Assembly: GCA_946414025.1 (NCBI GenBank)
Contig: CAMKMX010000028.1
Location: 1 to 41,025, forward strand
From: an uncultured Fibrobacter sp.
GTDB lineage: Bacteria > Fibrobacterota > Fibrobacteria > Fibrobacterales > Fibrobacteraceae
Direction of reading: 5' to 3'
DNA length: 41,025 bases
This document shows, piece by piece, positions 13,591-21,911 of the stretch. Each line of letters begins with the position of its first letter. The stretch's first letter is position 1. A program made the position numbers and the translations under genes. A model generated the notes under the pieces. That model had not been told where the DNA came from. It saw only the letters and a program-made list of their open reading frames with translations, and did not search any database.

Positions 13591-16386
13591 TTGATAGGTA
13601 GGTTTATTCTGCGCCTTCGCGTTGTGTTTTTGTTGCTCTTTTTTGTGGGAATGGCTTCTGCCCAGCTTTTGGATATGTCCCAGATGTCTGCCGACTATAT
13701 GGCGGAGAATAAGATCCATAAGGTACGTGTAGAGGGCAATCAGCACATGGATGAACGGAATGTGCTTAGCCGGATTGGGCTCCGGGATGGCCAGAGTTAT
13801 TCCCCTACGGCCCTGTCTAAAAAGGTCCAGGAGGCTGTTGCAAGCCTCTACCAGTCTGGGTATTTTGACGATGTGACCGCCTGGGTGGACTACGTGGGTG
13901 ACGGCACCGAGGTGGACTTGATTTTCAAGATCAAGGAACTGCCAGCATTGGATACGGCTATCATTGACGGCTGTGACGAAATCTCTGAAGAGGATTTGCG
14001 TCTCAAGATCCGTATGATTCCTGGCCAGGTTTACAGCAAGAGCCAGCTGGAACGCGACCGTCAGGCCATGATAGACTATTACCACTCCGAAGGTTACCTC
14101 CTTGCCGAAGTGGGTTACCGTGAAACGCCCGTTGATGAAAATAAGAACCAGGTTACTTTCATTGTTCGGGAAGGGGAGAAGGTCAAGGTCCGTCAGTTTG
14201 ATATCCAGGGAAACGATAACGTTCCTGCAGAAGATATCATGGAACACATGGTCACCAAGTTGGACCAGTGGTGGGGTGGTGGCGAATTCAAGGAATCGGT
14301 GTTTGAAGCGGACCGGGATACAGTATTGAATGCCATTCGTCACTTCGGTTACCTGGATGCAGAGCTTACGGATTACAGGGCTGAATATTTGCCGGATTCC
14401 AGTTGCTTGTTCTATTTAGGACGTATGGTCCCCATAGGGGAATCCCTGCAGACTCTTTATGACCAGTTGAATCGCGCCATGGGCGATACGGCTACCGCTA
14501 TGTCCAAGATGGCGGGCAAACCCACTATGGAGGTGACCCATTATTTTCGCAACGAACGCGTAGGAGCGCATGGTTTTGTGTCCCGTCCGCTACCCCAGGT
14601 CAAGTCCGAAGAAGATGCCCTGAAGCTTATCAACGACATTATCCGCTACGAAAAGGCCCGCAAGGAATGGCTGAAAATTGTGGCGGGCCGCAAGTTCAAC
14701 AATCCGAAAATTGATTCCCTCAAAAATCTGAAAAAGCTGCGCCCCTATGAGGAAAAGCTTTTGGTCCGCTATATGATCGAGGACATGTTCCCCGCATTGA
14801 ACAAGTACGACAATATTCGTACCTCTAGCGCCATTTGTATCCATATTGCCATGGTAGAGGGCCGAAAGTACTACATGGGAAATGTCCACTTCACAGACAA
14901 TAAAGTCTTGGACGAGGCTGTACTGAAATATGCGTTCCGTCTGGATAGTGGAGAGATTTTTGACCAGTACAAGTACGATGCTTCCCGCAGGGCCATTCTC
15001 GATGCTTATCGCGAAGATGGCTACATATTTGCCCGATTTGACGAGGAAAGAACGTTTGTCAACGATTCTGTGGTGAACCTGACCTACCGCATGACCGAAG
15101 GTCTTCCGGCCTCTATCCATAAGGTCTTTATACGTGGCAACACCAAGACAAACGAAAAGGTTATTCGTCGCGAAGTGCGCTTGTATCCGGGCGACACCTA
15201 CCGCCAATCTTCTCTTGAACGCAGTTTCCGCGAAATCATGCAGCTGAACTATTTCGATATGGTGACCCCCGATATCAAACCGCTGAGCGATCAGGAAGTG
15301 GATTTGGAATTCGCCGTGCAAGAAAAGGAGGCTGGCACCGGTCAGTTCAGCTTGGGCGTGTCTTATAGCCAAAGTGATGGATTGGTGGGAACTGCTAGCG
15401 TGTCTATCCCCAACTGCTGTATGGGTAACGGCCAGGCGGCCTCCTTCAGCGTGGAATACGGCATGGACAAGAAGAGTGCTACGGTCAGTTTCCAGGAGCC
15501 CTGGTTCTTGGATAAGCCCATTACCGTAGGAACAAGCCTCAGCTACAGCTGGTGGAACATGAGCGATTACGACGATCCTGACATCACTCGTTATGGTGGC
15601 CAGGTCTATGTGGGTAAGCGTCTCAAGTGGCCCGATGACTATTTCTACGGTCAGGTGGGTTATAGCTGGCTTATGAATAAGCAGGGTCCCAACATCGACG
15701 ACAGCTACGTGGTCTATACCGGTTTGGAATCGGCGGTGAACTTCCGTCTGATTCGCGATGACAAGAACCTGCCCCAGTTCCCCACAGACGGGTCTCGCTA
15801 TGTGCTGGATGTCCAGGTGGCCGACGACGCGTTGTACAGTGATTTTGAATTCGTTAAGACCGAGCTTACCATCAAGTGGTGGTTCCCGCTGTTTAGGGAT
15901 CGCCTGACTATCGCTCTTACCAACGAATACGGCGTCATTTTTGGCGATCAGCTCCAGTACAGAACGCTTTACACCATGGGCGGCGTGATGGGCTACGAAG
16001 GCATGATGCGCGGTTACAGTTCGGGCTCTATCGGCTACCGTCGCTTGGGTCGGAGCTTCCAGTATATGGGCGCAGAGCTCCAGCTGGCTATTGTTCCGCA
16101 GACATTCTACTTGTTACCCTTCTTCTTTGATGCCGGTAACGTGTTCGGTGAACGCTATAACCCCAAGACCAAGGTGGATAAGCCCAGCCGCAATCCCTTG
16201 AGCGAGTGGGATCCCACCAGTCTCAAGAAGGACTACGGCTTTGGTTTCCGTGTGGTAGTGCCAATGCTCGGTATTATCGGCTTTGACTTTGCCTGGCCGC
16301 TGGATGTGGGTGAAACCTATTCGGGCCTGCAGCGTACCCAGGTGGGAGATATGGAATTCAACTTCGTGATTGGCCAAGGATTCTAG
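13591..16386 (+). CDS. bamA: Outer-membrane assembly factor BamA (Omp85 family)
   Basis: About 931 residues: signal peptide (…VVFLLLFFVGMASAQ), N-terminal POTRA domains (from about residue 41, IHKVRVEGNQHMDERNVL), and a C-terminal 16-strand barrel from about residue 590. BamA folds and inserts outer-membrane proteins. The barrel carries the loop-6 motif as MRGY (family V/I-R-G-F/Y) and ends in Phe (FVIGQGF), as expected. A striking insertion of about 140 mostly helical, charged residues (14400-14825) interrupts POTRA 3 between its second and third strands. The start is uncertain: TTG 13591 is used, but a ribosome-like AGGTAGG at 13596-13602 would favour CTG 13609 or ATT 13606; GTG 13624 would remove the signal-peptide charges. 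It is followed after 8 bp by skp, its functional partner. Confidence 0.93.
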   Translation: MIGRFILRLRVVFLLLFFVGMASAQLLDMSQMSADYMAENKIHKVRVEGNQHMDERNVLSRIGLRDGQSYSPTALSKKVQEAVASLYQSGYFDDVTAWVDYVGDGTEVDLIFKIKELPALDTAIIDGCDEISEEDLRLKIRMIPGQVYSKSQLERDRQAMIDYYHSEGYLLAEVGYRETPVDENKNQVTFIVREGEKVKVRQFDIQGNDNVPAEDIMEHMVTKLDQWWGGGEFKESVFEADRDTVLNAIRHFGYLDAELTDYRAEYLPDSSCLFYLGRMVPIGESLQTLYDQLNRAMGDTATAMSKMAGKPTMEVTHYFRNERVGAHGFVSRPLPQVKSEEDALKLINDIIRYEKARKEWLKIVAGRKFNNPKIDSLKNLKKLRPYEEKLLVRYMIEDMFPALNKYDNIRTSSAICIHIAMVEGRKYYMGNVHFTDNKVLDEAVLKYAFRLDSGEIFDQYKYDASRRAILDAYREDGYIFARFDEERTFVNDSVVNLTYRMTEGLPASIHKVFIRGNTKTNEKVIRREVRLYPGDTYRQSSLERSFREIMQLNYFDMVTPDIKPLSDQEVDLEFAVQEKEAGTGQFSLGVSYSQSDGLVGTASVSIPNCCMGNGQAASFSVEYGMDKKSATVSFQEPWFLDKPITVGTSLSYSWWNMSDYDDPDITRYGGQVYVGKRLKWPDDYFYGQVGYSWLMNKQGPNIDDSYVVYTGLESAVNFRLIRDDKNLPQFPTDGSRYVLDVQVADDALYSDFEFVKTELTIKWWFPLFRDRLTIALTNEYGVIFGDQLQYRTLYTMGGVMGYEGMMRGYSSGSIGYRRLGRSFQYMGAELQLAIVPQTFYLLPFFFDAGNVFGERYNPKTKVDKPSRNPLSEWDPTSLKKDYGFGFRVVVPMLGIIGFDFAWPLDVGETYSGLQRTQVGDMEFNFVIGQGF

Positions 16387-16394
16387 GAGGCGCT

Positions 16395-16925
16395 ATGCTC
16401 GAAAAATCTTTGATTCGTCGTCTGGTGATTCTGCTTGTCATGCTCTTGGCATGCGTGTCTTTTGCCGAAGATGGACTCCGCATCGCCCATGTGGATTCTA
16501 AACTGATCTTCGATGGCTACAAGGGAACCAAGAAGGCCCAAGAAGAATACGACCGTCAGGTGGCTAAGTGGGAACAGCAGGGAAACCTGATTCAGAAAGA
16601 ACTGGCCGCTATCAAGGAAAAGCTGGACAAGCAGGTGCTAATGCTCAGTGACGAAAAGAAGCGTGAGCTGGAAGCCGATTACGCCAAGAAGGAAACGGAA
16701 CTGAAGGAATTCATTGACCGTGTATATGGCCGCAAGGGAGAGCTCATTACCGAAAACGAGAAGGTGAGTGGCCCTATTATTCAGCTGATTCGCAAGGCCA
16801 TTAACGAAATCGCCTTGCAAGAGGGTTACGACATGGTGGTGGACCGAGCTACAGGGGCCGTGGTTTTCTGGAAAAAGGAAAATGACTTGACCCAGAAGGT
16901 GCTAGATTACCTGAACAATCGCTAA
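16395..16925 (+). CDS. skp: Periplasmic chaperone, Skp/OmpH family
   Basis: A 176-residue exported protein with signal peptide MLEKSLIRRLVILLVMLLACVSFA. The mature part begins with the family strand LRIAHVDSKLIFDGY, continues with two long charged helices (about residues 50-125; EEYDRQVAKWEQQGNLIQ…) that form the tentacles of the trimeric chaperone, and ends with the small strand segment GYDMVVDRATGAVVFW. Skp holds unfolded outer-membrane proteins in the periplasm for BamA. An AGGAGG ribosome site precedes the ATG by five bases and overlaps the region of the bamA stop, so the two are co-translated. Confidence 0.93.
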   Translation: MLEKSLIRRLVILLVMLLACVSFAEDGLRIAHVDSKLIFDGYKGTKKAQEEYDRQVAKWEQQGNLIQKELAAIKEKLDKQVLMLSDEKKRELEADYAKKETELKEFIDRVYGRKGELITENEKVSGPIIQLIRKAINEIALQEGYDMVVDRATGAVVFWKKENDLTQKVLDYLNNR

Positions 16926-16940
16926 AAGCTTGCTTTGATG

Positions 16941-16958
16941 AACCCCTTGTTCGGGGTT
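16941..16958. terminator. Short hairpin between convergent skp and pflA
   Basis: AACCCC (16941-16946) pairs with GGGGTT (16953-16958) across a 6-nt loop. It sits in the 36-bp gap between converging genes. The T run is weak on both strands, so termination strength is doubtful. Confidence 0.4.
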
Positions 16959-16961
16959 CTG

Positions 16962-17714
16962 TTAATCTTGCCGGTAGGATTCTGTCTCTAGAATCCTATT
17001 TGCGTTTTTGACCCGATCGGGGCTTGGGGATTTTGTGTCCGCAAGCGGGTATTCGATTCCCATTTCTTGGTATTTTGCAAGGGCCAGGGAATGGTAGGGG
17101 AGCACTTCCACTTTCTTGACGTTGGAAAGCGTGCTAATGAAATCGCCTGTTTTTTTCAGGTATTCGTCGTTGTCGCTGATGCCTGGTACCAGCACATGCC
17201 TGATCCAGATGGGTTTTTGAATTTCGTCCAGGTAGCGAAACAGGTCCAGGTTGTGATCGATGGAATGCCCGGTGAGTTTTTTGTGGAGCTTGGGGTCGAT
17301 GATTTTCAAGTCCACCAGGAGCAGGTCGGTAACTTCCATAAGTTGCTTGAACGTGCTGAAATAGGGCTCTGTACGGACGAAGTTTACGCCAGAAGTGTCT
17401 ATGCAGGTGTGTACGCCCGCCGCCTTTGCCAGGGTGAAAAATTCCAGCAAGAATTCCATCTGCATCAGGGGCTCGCCGCCGCTGACGGTAATGCCTCCGT
17501 CTTTGCCCCAATAGCTCCTGTAACGCAGGGCTTTTTTCAATAGGTCTTCGGCGGAAATGTCGAAAGAGCCCGCCTTGTCTCCTTTGAAATCCCAAGTTTC
17601 TGGGTTGTGACAGAACAGGCAACGCATGGGGCAACCTTGTGTAAACACCACGAACCGGACTCCAGGGCCATCTACGGAGCCGAAAGATTCCAGTTTGTTG
17701 ATTCTGCCGAGCAT
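16962..17714 (-). CDS. pflA: Pyruvate formate-lyase-activating enzyme
   Basis: A 250-residue radical SAM enzyme that installs the glycyl radical on pyruvate formate-lyase. The radical SAM motif is C28-P-M-R-C32-L-F-C35, followed by HNPETW as in activases. The SAM-binding GGEPLMQ and the strand DLLLVDLKIIDP are present. Length matches PflA (about 245) and there is no extra ferredoxin insert, which points to PflA rather than other glycyl-radical activases. The structural gene pflB is not in the window. The gene is isolated, convergent with skp and divergent from galE; a GTG/ATG choice is not an issue as the ATG opens directly into the conserved N-terminus (SFGSVDGPG). Confidence 0.92.
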   Translation of the reverse strand: MLGRINKLESFGSVDGPGVRFVVFTQGCPMRCLFCHNPETWDFKGDKAGSFDISAEDLLKKALRYRSYWGKDGGITVSGGEPLMQMEFLLEFFTLAKAAGVHTCIDTSGVNFVRTEPYFSTFKQLMEVTDLLLVDLKIIDPKLHKKLTGHSIDHNLDLFRYLDEIQKPIWIRHVLVPGISDNDEYLKKTGDFISTLSNVKKVEVLPYHSLALAKYQEMGIEYPLADTKSPSPDRVKNANRILETESYRQD

Positions 17715-17800
17715 CGGTCGTAAAGTTACAAAAATAGTTCAGGGCCCATGGGGCAAAATTTCTATGTTTGTGCGGCACAAGTCTACCATGTTGGTTTTTT

Positions 17801-18817
17801 ATGAAGATTCTTGTAACTGGCGGTGCAGGCTATATCGGTAGCCACACGATTATAGAACTCTACAAGGCGGGGCATTCCGTCGTGGTTGTGGATAACTTGG
17901 TCAATTCTTGCGAAGAATCCCTTCGCAGGGTTTCAAGGATTGTGGGTGAGCAAATTCCTTTTGTAAAGGCCGATGTCCGCGACGCCGTTGCCATGGACTC
18001 CCTTTTCAAGCAGAATAAATTCGATGCCTGCATTCATTTTGCCGGGCTCAAGGCAGTGGGGGAGTCTGTAGAAAAGCCTCTGGAGTACTACGAGAACAAC
18101 ATGAATGCCACTTTCGTATTGCTTGACGCCATGCGAAAGAACGGTGTCAAGAACATCATCTTTTCGTCCTCGGCTACGGTTTATGGCAATCCGGCGGAAA
18201 TCCCTATTACTGAGAACTGTCCAAAAGGCGCTATTACCAACCCATATGGTCAGACCAAGTCCATGTTGGAACAGGTCTTGATGGACTTGCAGAAGTCTGA
18301 TTCCGAATGGAACGTGGTGCTGCTGCGTTATTTTAATCCCATAGGGGCACACCCCAGTGGTCTGATTGGAGAAGACCCCAATGGTATTCCCAATAATCTG
18401 ATGCCTTATATTTCCCAGACGGCGGTGGGACTTCGCAAGGAACTGGGGGTGTTCGGCAATGATTACGATACCCCCGATGGTACGGGGGTTCGCGATTACA
18501 TTCATGTATGTGATTTGGCGGCAGGCCATGTAAGTGCCCTGCAGGCCATTGAACGCAAGTGCGGACTTGCCATCTATAATTTGGGAACGGGGCACGGGTA
18601 TTCCGTTTTAGATGTGGTGCATGCCTTTGAACGGGTAAACGGGGTGAAAGTGCCCTACAGCATCAAGCCCCGGCGTGCAGGGGATATTGCCACCTGCTAT
18701 TGCAACCCCGAAAAAGCTTATAGGGAATTGGGTTGGAAAGCTCAGTTCGGTATCGACGAAATGTGTCGGGACGCCTGGAATTGGCAAAAGAACAATCCAA
18801 AGGGATACCGGGGTTAG
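17801..18817 (+). CDS. galE: UDP-glucose 4-epimerase
   Basis: A 338-residue extended short-chain dehydrogenase that interconverts UDP-glucose and UDP-galactose. The NAD-binding glycine motif TGGAGYIGSH starts at residue 6, the catalytic Tyr149-x-x-x-Lys153 lies in NPYGQTK, and the upstream Ser cluster SSSATVYG is present. The segment LRYFNPIGAHPSG and the C-terminal RRAGDIA are typical of GalE. The ATG at 17801 directly opens the Rossmann fold; an in-frame upstream extension would add 11 residues that do not fit. It lies 44 bp ahead of the polysaccharide co-polymerase/kinase gene, consistent with supply of UDP-galactose for surface polysaccharide. Confidence 0.94.
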   Translation: MKILVTGGAGYIGSHTIIELYKAGHSVVVVDNLVNSCEESLRRVSRIVGEQIPFVKADVRDAVAMDSLFKQNKFDACIHFAGLKAVGESVEKPLEYYENNMNATFVLLDAMRKNGVKNIIFSSSATVYGNPAEIPITENCPKGAITNPYGQTKSMLEQVLMDLQKSDSEWNVVLLRYFNPIGAHPSGLIGEDPNGIPNNLMPYISQTAVGLRKELGVFGNDYDTPDGTGVRDYIHVCDLAAGHVSALQAIERKCGLAIYNLGTGHGYSVLDVVHAFERVNGVKVPYSIKPRRAGDIATCYCNPEKAYRELGWKAQFGIDEMCRDAWNWQKNNPKGYRG

Positions 18818-18861
18818 TATTTTTCTATACTTGGTAAAAAAATTTAAGGTCGGTTTTTCGA

Positions 18862-20997
18862 ATGACTGAAAATGAACAGAGGGCTACGATTAGCCTCGCT
18901 CAGATCCAGGCTCCCCAGGCTGGGGACACCATCACGTTGATGGAAGCCTTGGGTATCTTGTGGAAAAAGAAATTCCTGTTGCTTTTGTTCATGGTGATTG
19001 GAACTGCCGTGGGAGTTCTGTTAGGCAACTGGATTCGTCCTCAATACACAAGTGACGCCATGTTGCAGATTGACGTAAAGGGCAACAAGACCAGCAAGGC
19101 TATGGGTGAGATGGGAGCCCTACTGGATGTGGCGAGCCCCGCAGATGCCGAAATAGAATTGATTAAGAGCCGCATGGTCCTTTCTAATGTGGTAGAGGAT
19201 GAACACCTTTGTTTCAAGGCGTCTCCGGTTGGCCGTATGGACCGGCTTTTGCATCGGGAAGGCCGTATGGATTTGGAATACCTCTATATTCCTGAAATGG
19301 CTCGTGAAGGCTCGTGGCGCGCTGTAGCGACAGGACCAGGCTCTTATATGGTGGTCTCTCCCGAGGGGTCAGCCCTTGTAGAGGGAACCGTGGGCGATAT
19401 GATAAAGGCCCCCTATGCAGGTGACACTCTTGCCATACGGGTGAGTTTCTTGCATGCGCAAGAAGGGAAGGTCTTTGTGCTTTCGCAGTCGAACCCCTTG
19501 TCGGCGGTTCGTGCACTTGCTAAAGGCTTGAAAGTTGTCGAGAAAGGCAAGAAGTCGGGAATTATTGCGGTGTCTTATTCCCACCGTTTTCCGGACAGGG
19601 CGGCATCAATCCTGAATAGCGTGGCTAATACTTACCTGCGTCAGAATGTGGAAATGCGCAGTGCCGAGGCTGAAAAGACCCTGGAGTTTTTGGAAGAACA
19701 GCTGCCGGGAGTCAAGGCCAAGTTGGATAGCGCCGAAAAGGTGCTTGCTGATTACCGCCATCGGATTGGTTCTGTGGATATGACCGGAGAAACCCAGGTG
19801 CACTTGCAAAAGGAGGTGGACCTGCAGAAGCAGATTCTCCAAATGGAGCAGGAACGCCAGAGGACAACGCGCCTGTTCAAGGCCGAACACCCCAATGTAC
19901 TTACGCTGAACCGGCAGATAGACAAGCTTCGCAAGGAATTGCAGAAGCTGAAGATTAAGGCCGAGAAGATGCCCTTGACTCAGCAAGAGGTGATGCGCCT
20001 CCAAGAAGAAGTTCAGGTGAACAACGCCCTTTATACAACGATGTTGAACAATATCCAGCAGCTTCGCGTGGTTCGTGCTGGCGAAGTGGGTAACGTACGG
20101 GTGGTGGATTTTGCCCAGGTGGAATCAAAACCCAGCAAGCCCAAGAAGTTTAATATTCTCGTCTGTTCTGTTGCCGCAAGTTTTATGTTAGGTGTTTTGC
20201 TTGTATTCCTGATGCGTATGCTTAGAAACGGCGTTCGCAGTTCTCTTGAAGTCGAGAGAGAAACAGATACAAGTGTCTATGCCAAGATTCCCGAATTTAA
20301 GGACGGTGTTAAATCCTTGGCCAGGGGTAAGAAATACAAGGCTTTGGTCCAGACATCCCCGGATAATCCCGCCTGTGAAGCGCTCCGTTCCTTGCAGACG
20401 GCTATCGATTTCTCCGTGACGGAAGACAAACGGGTGATGATGGTTACGGGCATGATTCCTGGCGTTGGCAAGTCCTTTGTGAGCTTGAATCTTGCGACCC
20501 TTTACGCCATGTCGGGCAAGAAGGTCCTGCTTATAGATGCAGATATGCGTCGAGGCGTGCATCACAGTGGCAAGAAATATGGTCTTGCCGATGCTCTGTG
20601 CGGTAAGTGTAACTTGCAAGAAGCGGTGTCTATTGCCGAAGTGGAAAATCTTTACATCATGGGTGCGGGAAATGCGACCATTGCGCCTACGGATATGCTG
20701 AGGGGAGGTTCTTTTGAACAGCTTCTCCATTTGGCCAAGCAGCATTTTGATGTGGTTATCGTGGATACTCCGCCTATGGACCTGGTGACAGACGCTGAAC
20801 TGATTTGCGGTTTGGTGGACTTCAACCTGCTTGTCCTTCACTATGGCAAGCATTCCATGGATTCTATCAAGGATGCAGTTGGTCGTCTCAAGCGCTATAG
20901 CGAAAAGCCATGCGCCTTCGTGATGAACCATTGCGAGCACGAGCCTGGCCATTATTACGGTCATTACTACGGCAAGTATTACAGCAAGAAGAAGTAG
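18862..20997 (+). CDS. Polysaccharide co-polymerase / BY-type tyrosine kinase, Wzc-like
   Basis: A 711-residue inner-membrane protein of the Wzc family controlling capsule or exopolysaccharide chain length. Residues about 25-60 begin the Wzz domain with a first membrane helix (LLLLFMVIGTAVGVLLG); a long periplasmic part with coiled coil (about 270-385) leads to the second helix (ILVCSVAASFMLGVLLVFLM, about 430). The cytoplasmic kinase shows Walker A GMIPGVGKS (531), Walker A' VLLIDADMRRG (555) and Walker B VVIVDTPP (632). The last 15 residues carry a tyrosine cluster (YYGHYYGKYY), the autophosphorylation tail. Kinase and chain-length domains are fused, as in proteobacterial Wzc. No Wzb phosphatase, flippase or glycosyltransferases follow; the gene is the last before a non-coding repeat block. 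Confidence 0.92.
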   Translation: MTENEQRATISLAQIQAPQAGDTITLMEALGILWKKKFLLLLFMVIGTAVGVLLGNWIRPQYTSDAMLQIDVKGNKTSKAMGEMGALLDVASPADAEIELIKSRMVLSNVVEDEHLCFKASPVGRMDRLLHREGRMDLEYLYIPEMAREGSWRAVATGPGSYMVVSPEGSALVEGTVGDMIKAPYAGDTLAIRVSFLHAQEGKVFVLSQSNPLSAVRALAKGLKVVEKGKKSGIIAVSYSHRFPDRAASILNSVANTYLRQNVEMRSAEAEKTLEFLEEQLPGVKAKLDSAEKVLADYRHRIGSVDMTGETQVHLQKEVDLQKQILQMEQERQRTTRLFKAEHPNVLTLNRQIDKLRKELQKLKIKAEKMPLTQQEVMRLQEEVQVNNALYTTMLNNIQQLRVVRAGEVGNVRVVDFAQVESKPSKPKKFNILVCSVAASFMLGVLLVFLMRMLRNGVRSSLEVERETDTSVYAKIPEFKDGVKSLARGKKYKALVQTSPDNPACEALRSLQTAIDFSVTEDKRVMMVTGMIPGVGKSFVSLNLATLYAMSGKKVLLIDADMRRGVHHSGKKYGLADALCGKCNLQEAVSIAEVENLYIMGAGNATIAPTDMLRGGSFEQLLHLAKQHFDVVIVDTPPMDLVTDAELICGLVDFNLLVLHYGKHSMDSIKDAVGRLKRYSEKPCAFVMNHCEHEPGHYYGHYYGKYYSKKK

Positions 20998-21014
20998 TAG
21001 GGTGTTTTTCGGCA

Positions 21015-21500
21015 TCTAGTCCGAGCGGTCGTTGTGAGCAAAAAGCGCCTCGTATTAACGAGGCGTGTTTGCGAGAGGGTTGGCCAACCGGAATGCCTTG
21101 GCAAGAATTGGGCCAATCCGGTCGTGTAAAAACTCCAGAAAATAAAAACCCACACGGCTAGCGATATTGCTTTTTCGTGAGCAACAAAGCCCCAGTTATT
21201 AAACTGGGGCGGTTGCGACCTTTGGCCACTTAGTGCTTTAGCACTTACGTGGACATGGCCACCTTTAGGTGGGAGCGAGGACCAGCCCAGCACTTGGTGC
21301 TAGATTCTAGTCCGAGCGGTCGTTAAAACCTCACCTCCATAAAAAAGACCCACACGGCTAGCAATATTGCTTTTTCGTGAGCCTACACCACTGATATTAA
21401 TCAGTGGTGTAGGCGAGAGGATTGGCCGACCAGAATGCCTTGGCAAGAATTGGGCCAATCCGGTCATATAAAAACTCCAGAAAATAAAAACCCACACAAG
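21015..21500. repeat. Structured repeat array on the 3' side of the tmRNA gene
   Basis: No protein frame is credible. Three copies of a hairpin share an ATTA loop and flanking GTGAGC…GCGA but have different, fully compensated stems: inner stems 21045-21053/21058-21066, 21189-21197/21202-21210 and 21386-21395/21400-21409, with outer stems GCAAA/TTTGC (21038-21042/21068-21072), GCAAC/GTTGC (21181-21185/21212-21216) and GCCTA/TAGGC (21381-21385/21410-21414). Other repeated pieces: a 19-bp repeat at 21015-21033 and 21306-21324; GGCTAGC(G/A)ATATTGCTTTTT before hairpins two and three; the GGCC…GGCC palindrome block 21078-21122 and 21420-21464; and a 23-bp piece at 21133-21155 and 21475-21497 that equals the tmRNA terminator arm. 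21217-21305 holds further palindromes. Confidence 0.75.
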
Positions 21501-21521
21501 GTGGGTTTTTATTTTCTGGAG
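21475..21521 (-). terminator. tmRNA terminator: perfect 21-bp palindrome
   Basis: Arms at 21475-21495 and 21501-21521 are perfectly complementary with a 5-nt loop (ACAAG). On the minus strand the second arm contains GTGGGTTTTTATTTT, giving the U run. The stem base includes the last nucleotides of the mature tmRNA (CTCCA). Confidence 0.8.
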
Positions 21522-21873
21522 GTGAGGGGAGTCGAACCCCTGTCCAAAATCACGTCCATGTCCATTCCTACAAGCTTTCCCTTCGTATTTAAGGTCTCGT
21601 CTTGTCCACGCCCAAGAAGGTCGGCGCAGAGTTTGACCAGCCTAGTGAATCTCGGAACCTGCCCCCAGGCATGGAAGATTCCTATCCCATATTGCGTCCG
21701 GACGTACATCCCGATGGGAGCGGAATGAGGCCCGGCGTTGCCGCTAATTAGGCAGCGAGTGCGTAGTTTTCGTCAGCACTTATTTTTTTTCAGACTTTTT
21801 TACGAGTGCCCTCGTCTGAGACCTCGGCTTGCAACTAACACTTCAGCGACCCTGTCGAAACCAGATCACCCCC
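21517..21873 (-). ncRNA. ssrA: Transfer-messenger RNA (one-piece)
   Basis: A 357-nt one-piece tmRNA that rescues stalled ribosomes. The 5' end reads GGGGGTGATCTGGTTTCGAC and the 3' end carries the T-arm GGGTTCGACTCCCC then CACCTCC and the discriminator A. The 7-bp acceptor stem (GGGGGUG with CACCUCC, one G-U) is intact. After the discriminator comes GAA, so CCA is not encoded and must be added. The tag frame lies at 21748-21777. The T-arm and 5' D-like region match the tmRNA consensus closely. It is flanked on both sides by repeats that copy its own ends. SmpB is not in the window. Confidence 0.95.
21748..21777 (-). other. tmRNA tag reading frame
   Basis: Minus-strand codons GCT GAC GAA AAC TAC GCA CTC GCT GCC TAA encode ADENYALAA and stop. 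The peptide ends in the A-L-A-A degron recognised by ClpXP-type proteases and begins with the usual Ala resume codon. Confidence 0.92.
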
Positions 21874-21911
21874 GTATTTTTATTCCCGAGTTTAGATCTG
21901 GTTGCGACAGG
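21874..21911 (-). promoter_or_regulatory. tmRNA promoter region within an inverted repeat
   Basis: Just upstream of the tmRNA 5' end the minus strand reads AATAAAAATAC (21874-21884), a plausible -10 box. The expected -35 area overlaps GATCTGGTTGCGACAGG (21895-21911), which is an inverted copy, with one mismatch, of the tmRNA's own first bases (21851-21867). The promoter is therefore enclosed by a 17-bp inverted repeat. Confidence 0.4.

Noticed and set aside
21217..21305. Possible tRNA gene within the palindrome-rich part of the tmRNA flank
   Set aside because: No T-arm GTTCRANNC sequence or complete cloverleaf can be drawn. No tRNA was recognised anywhere else in the window.
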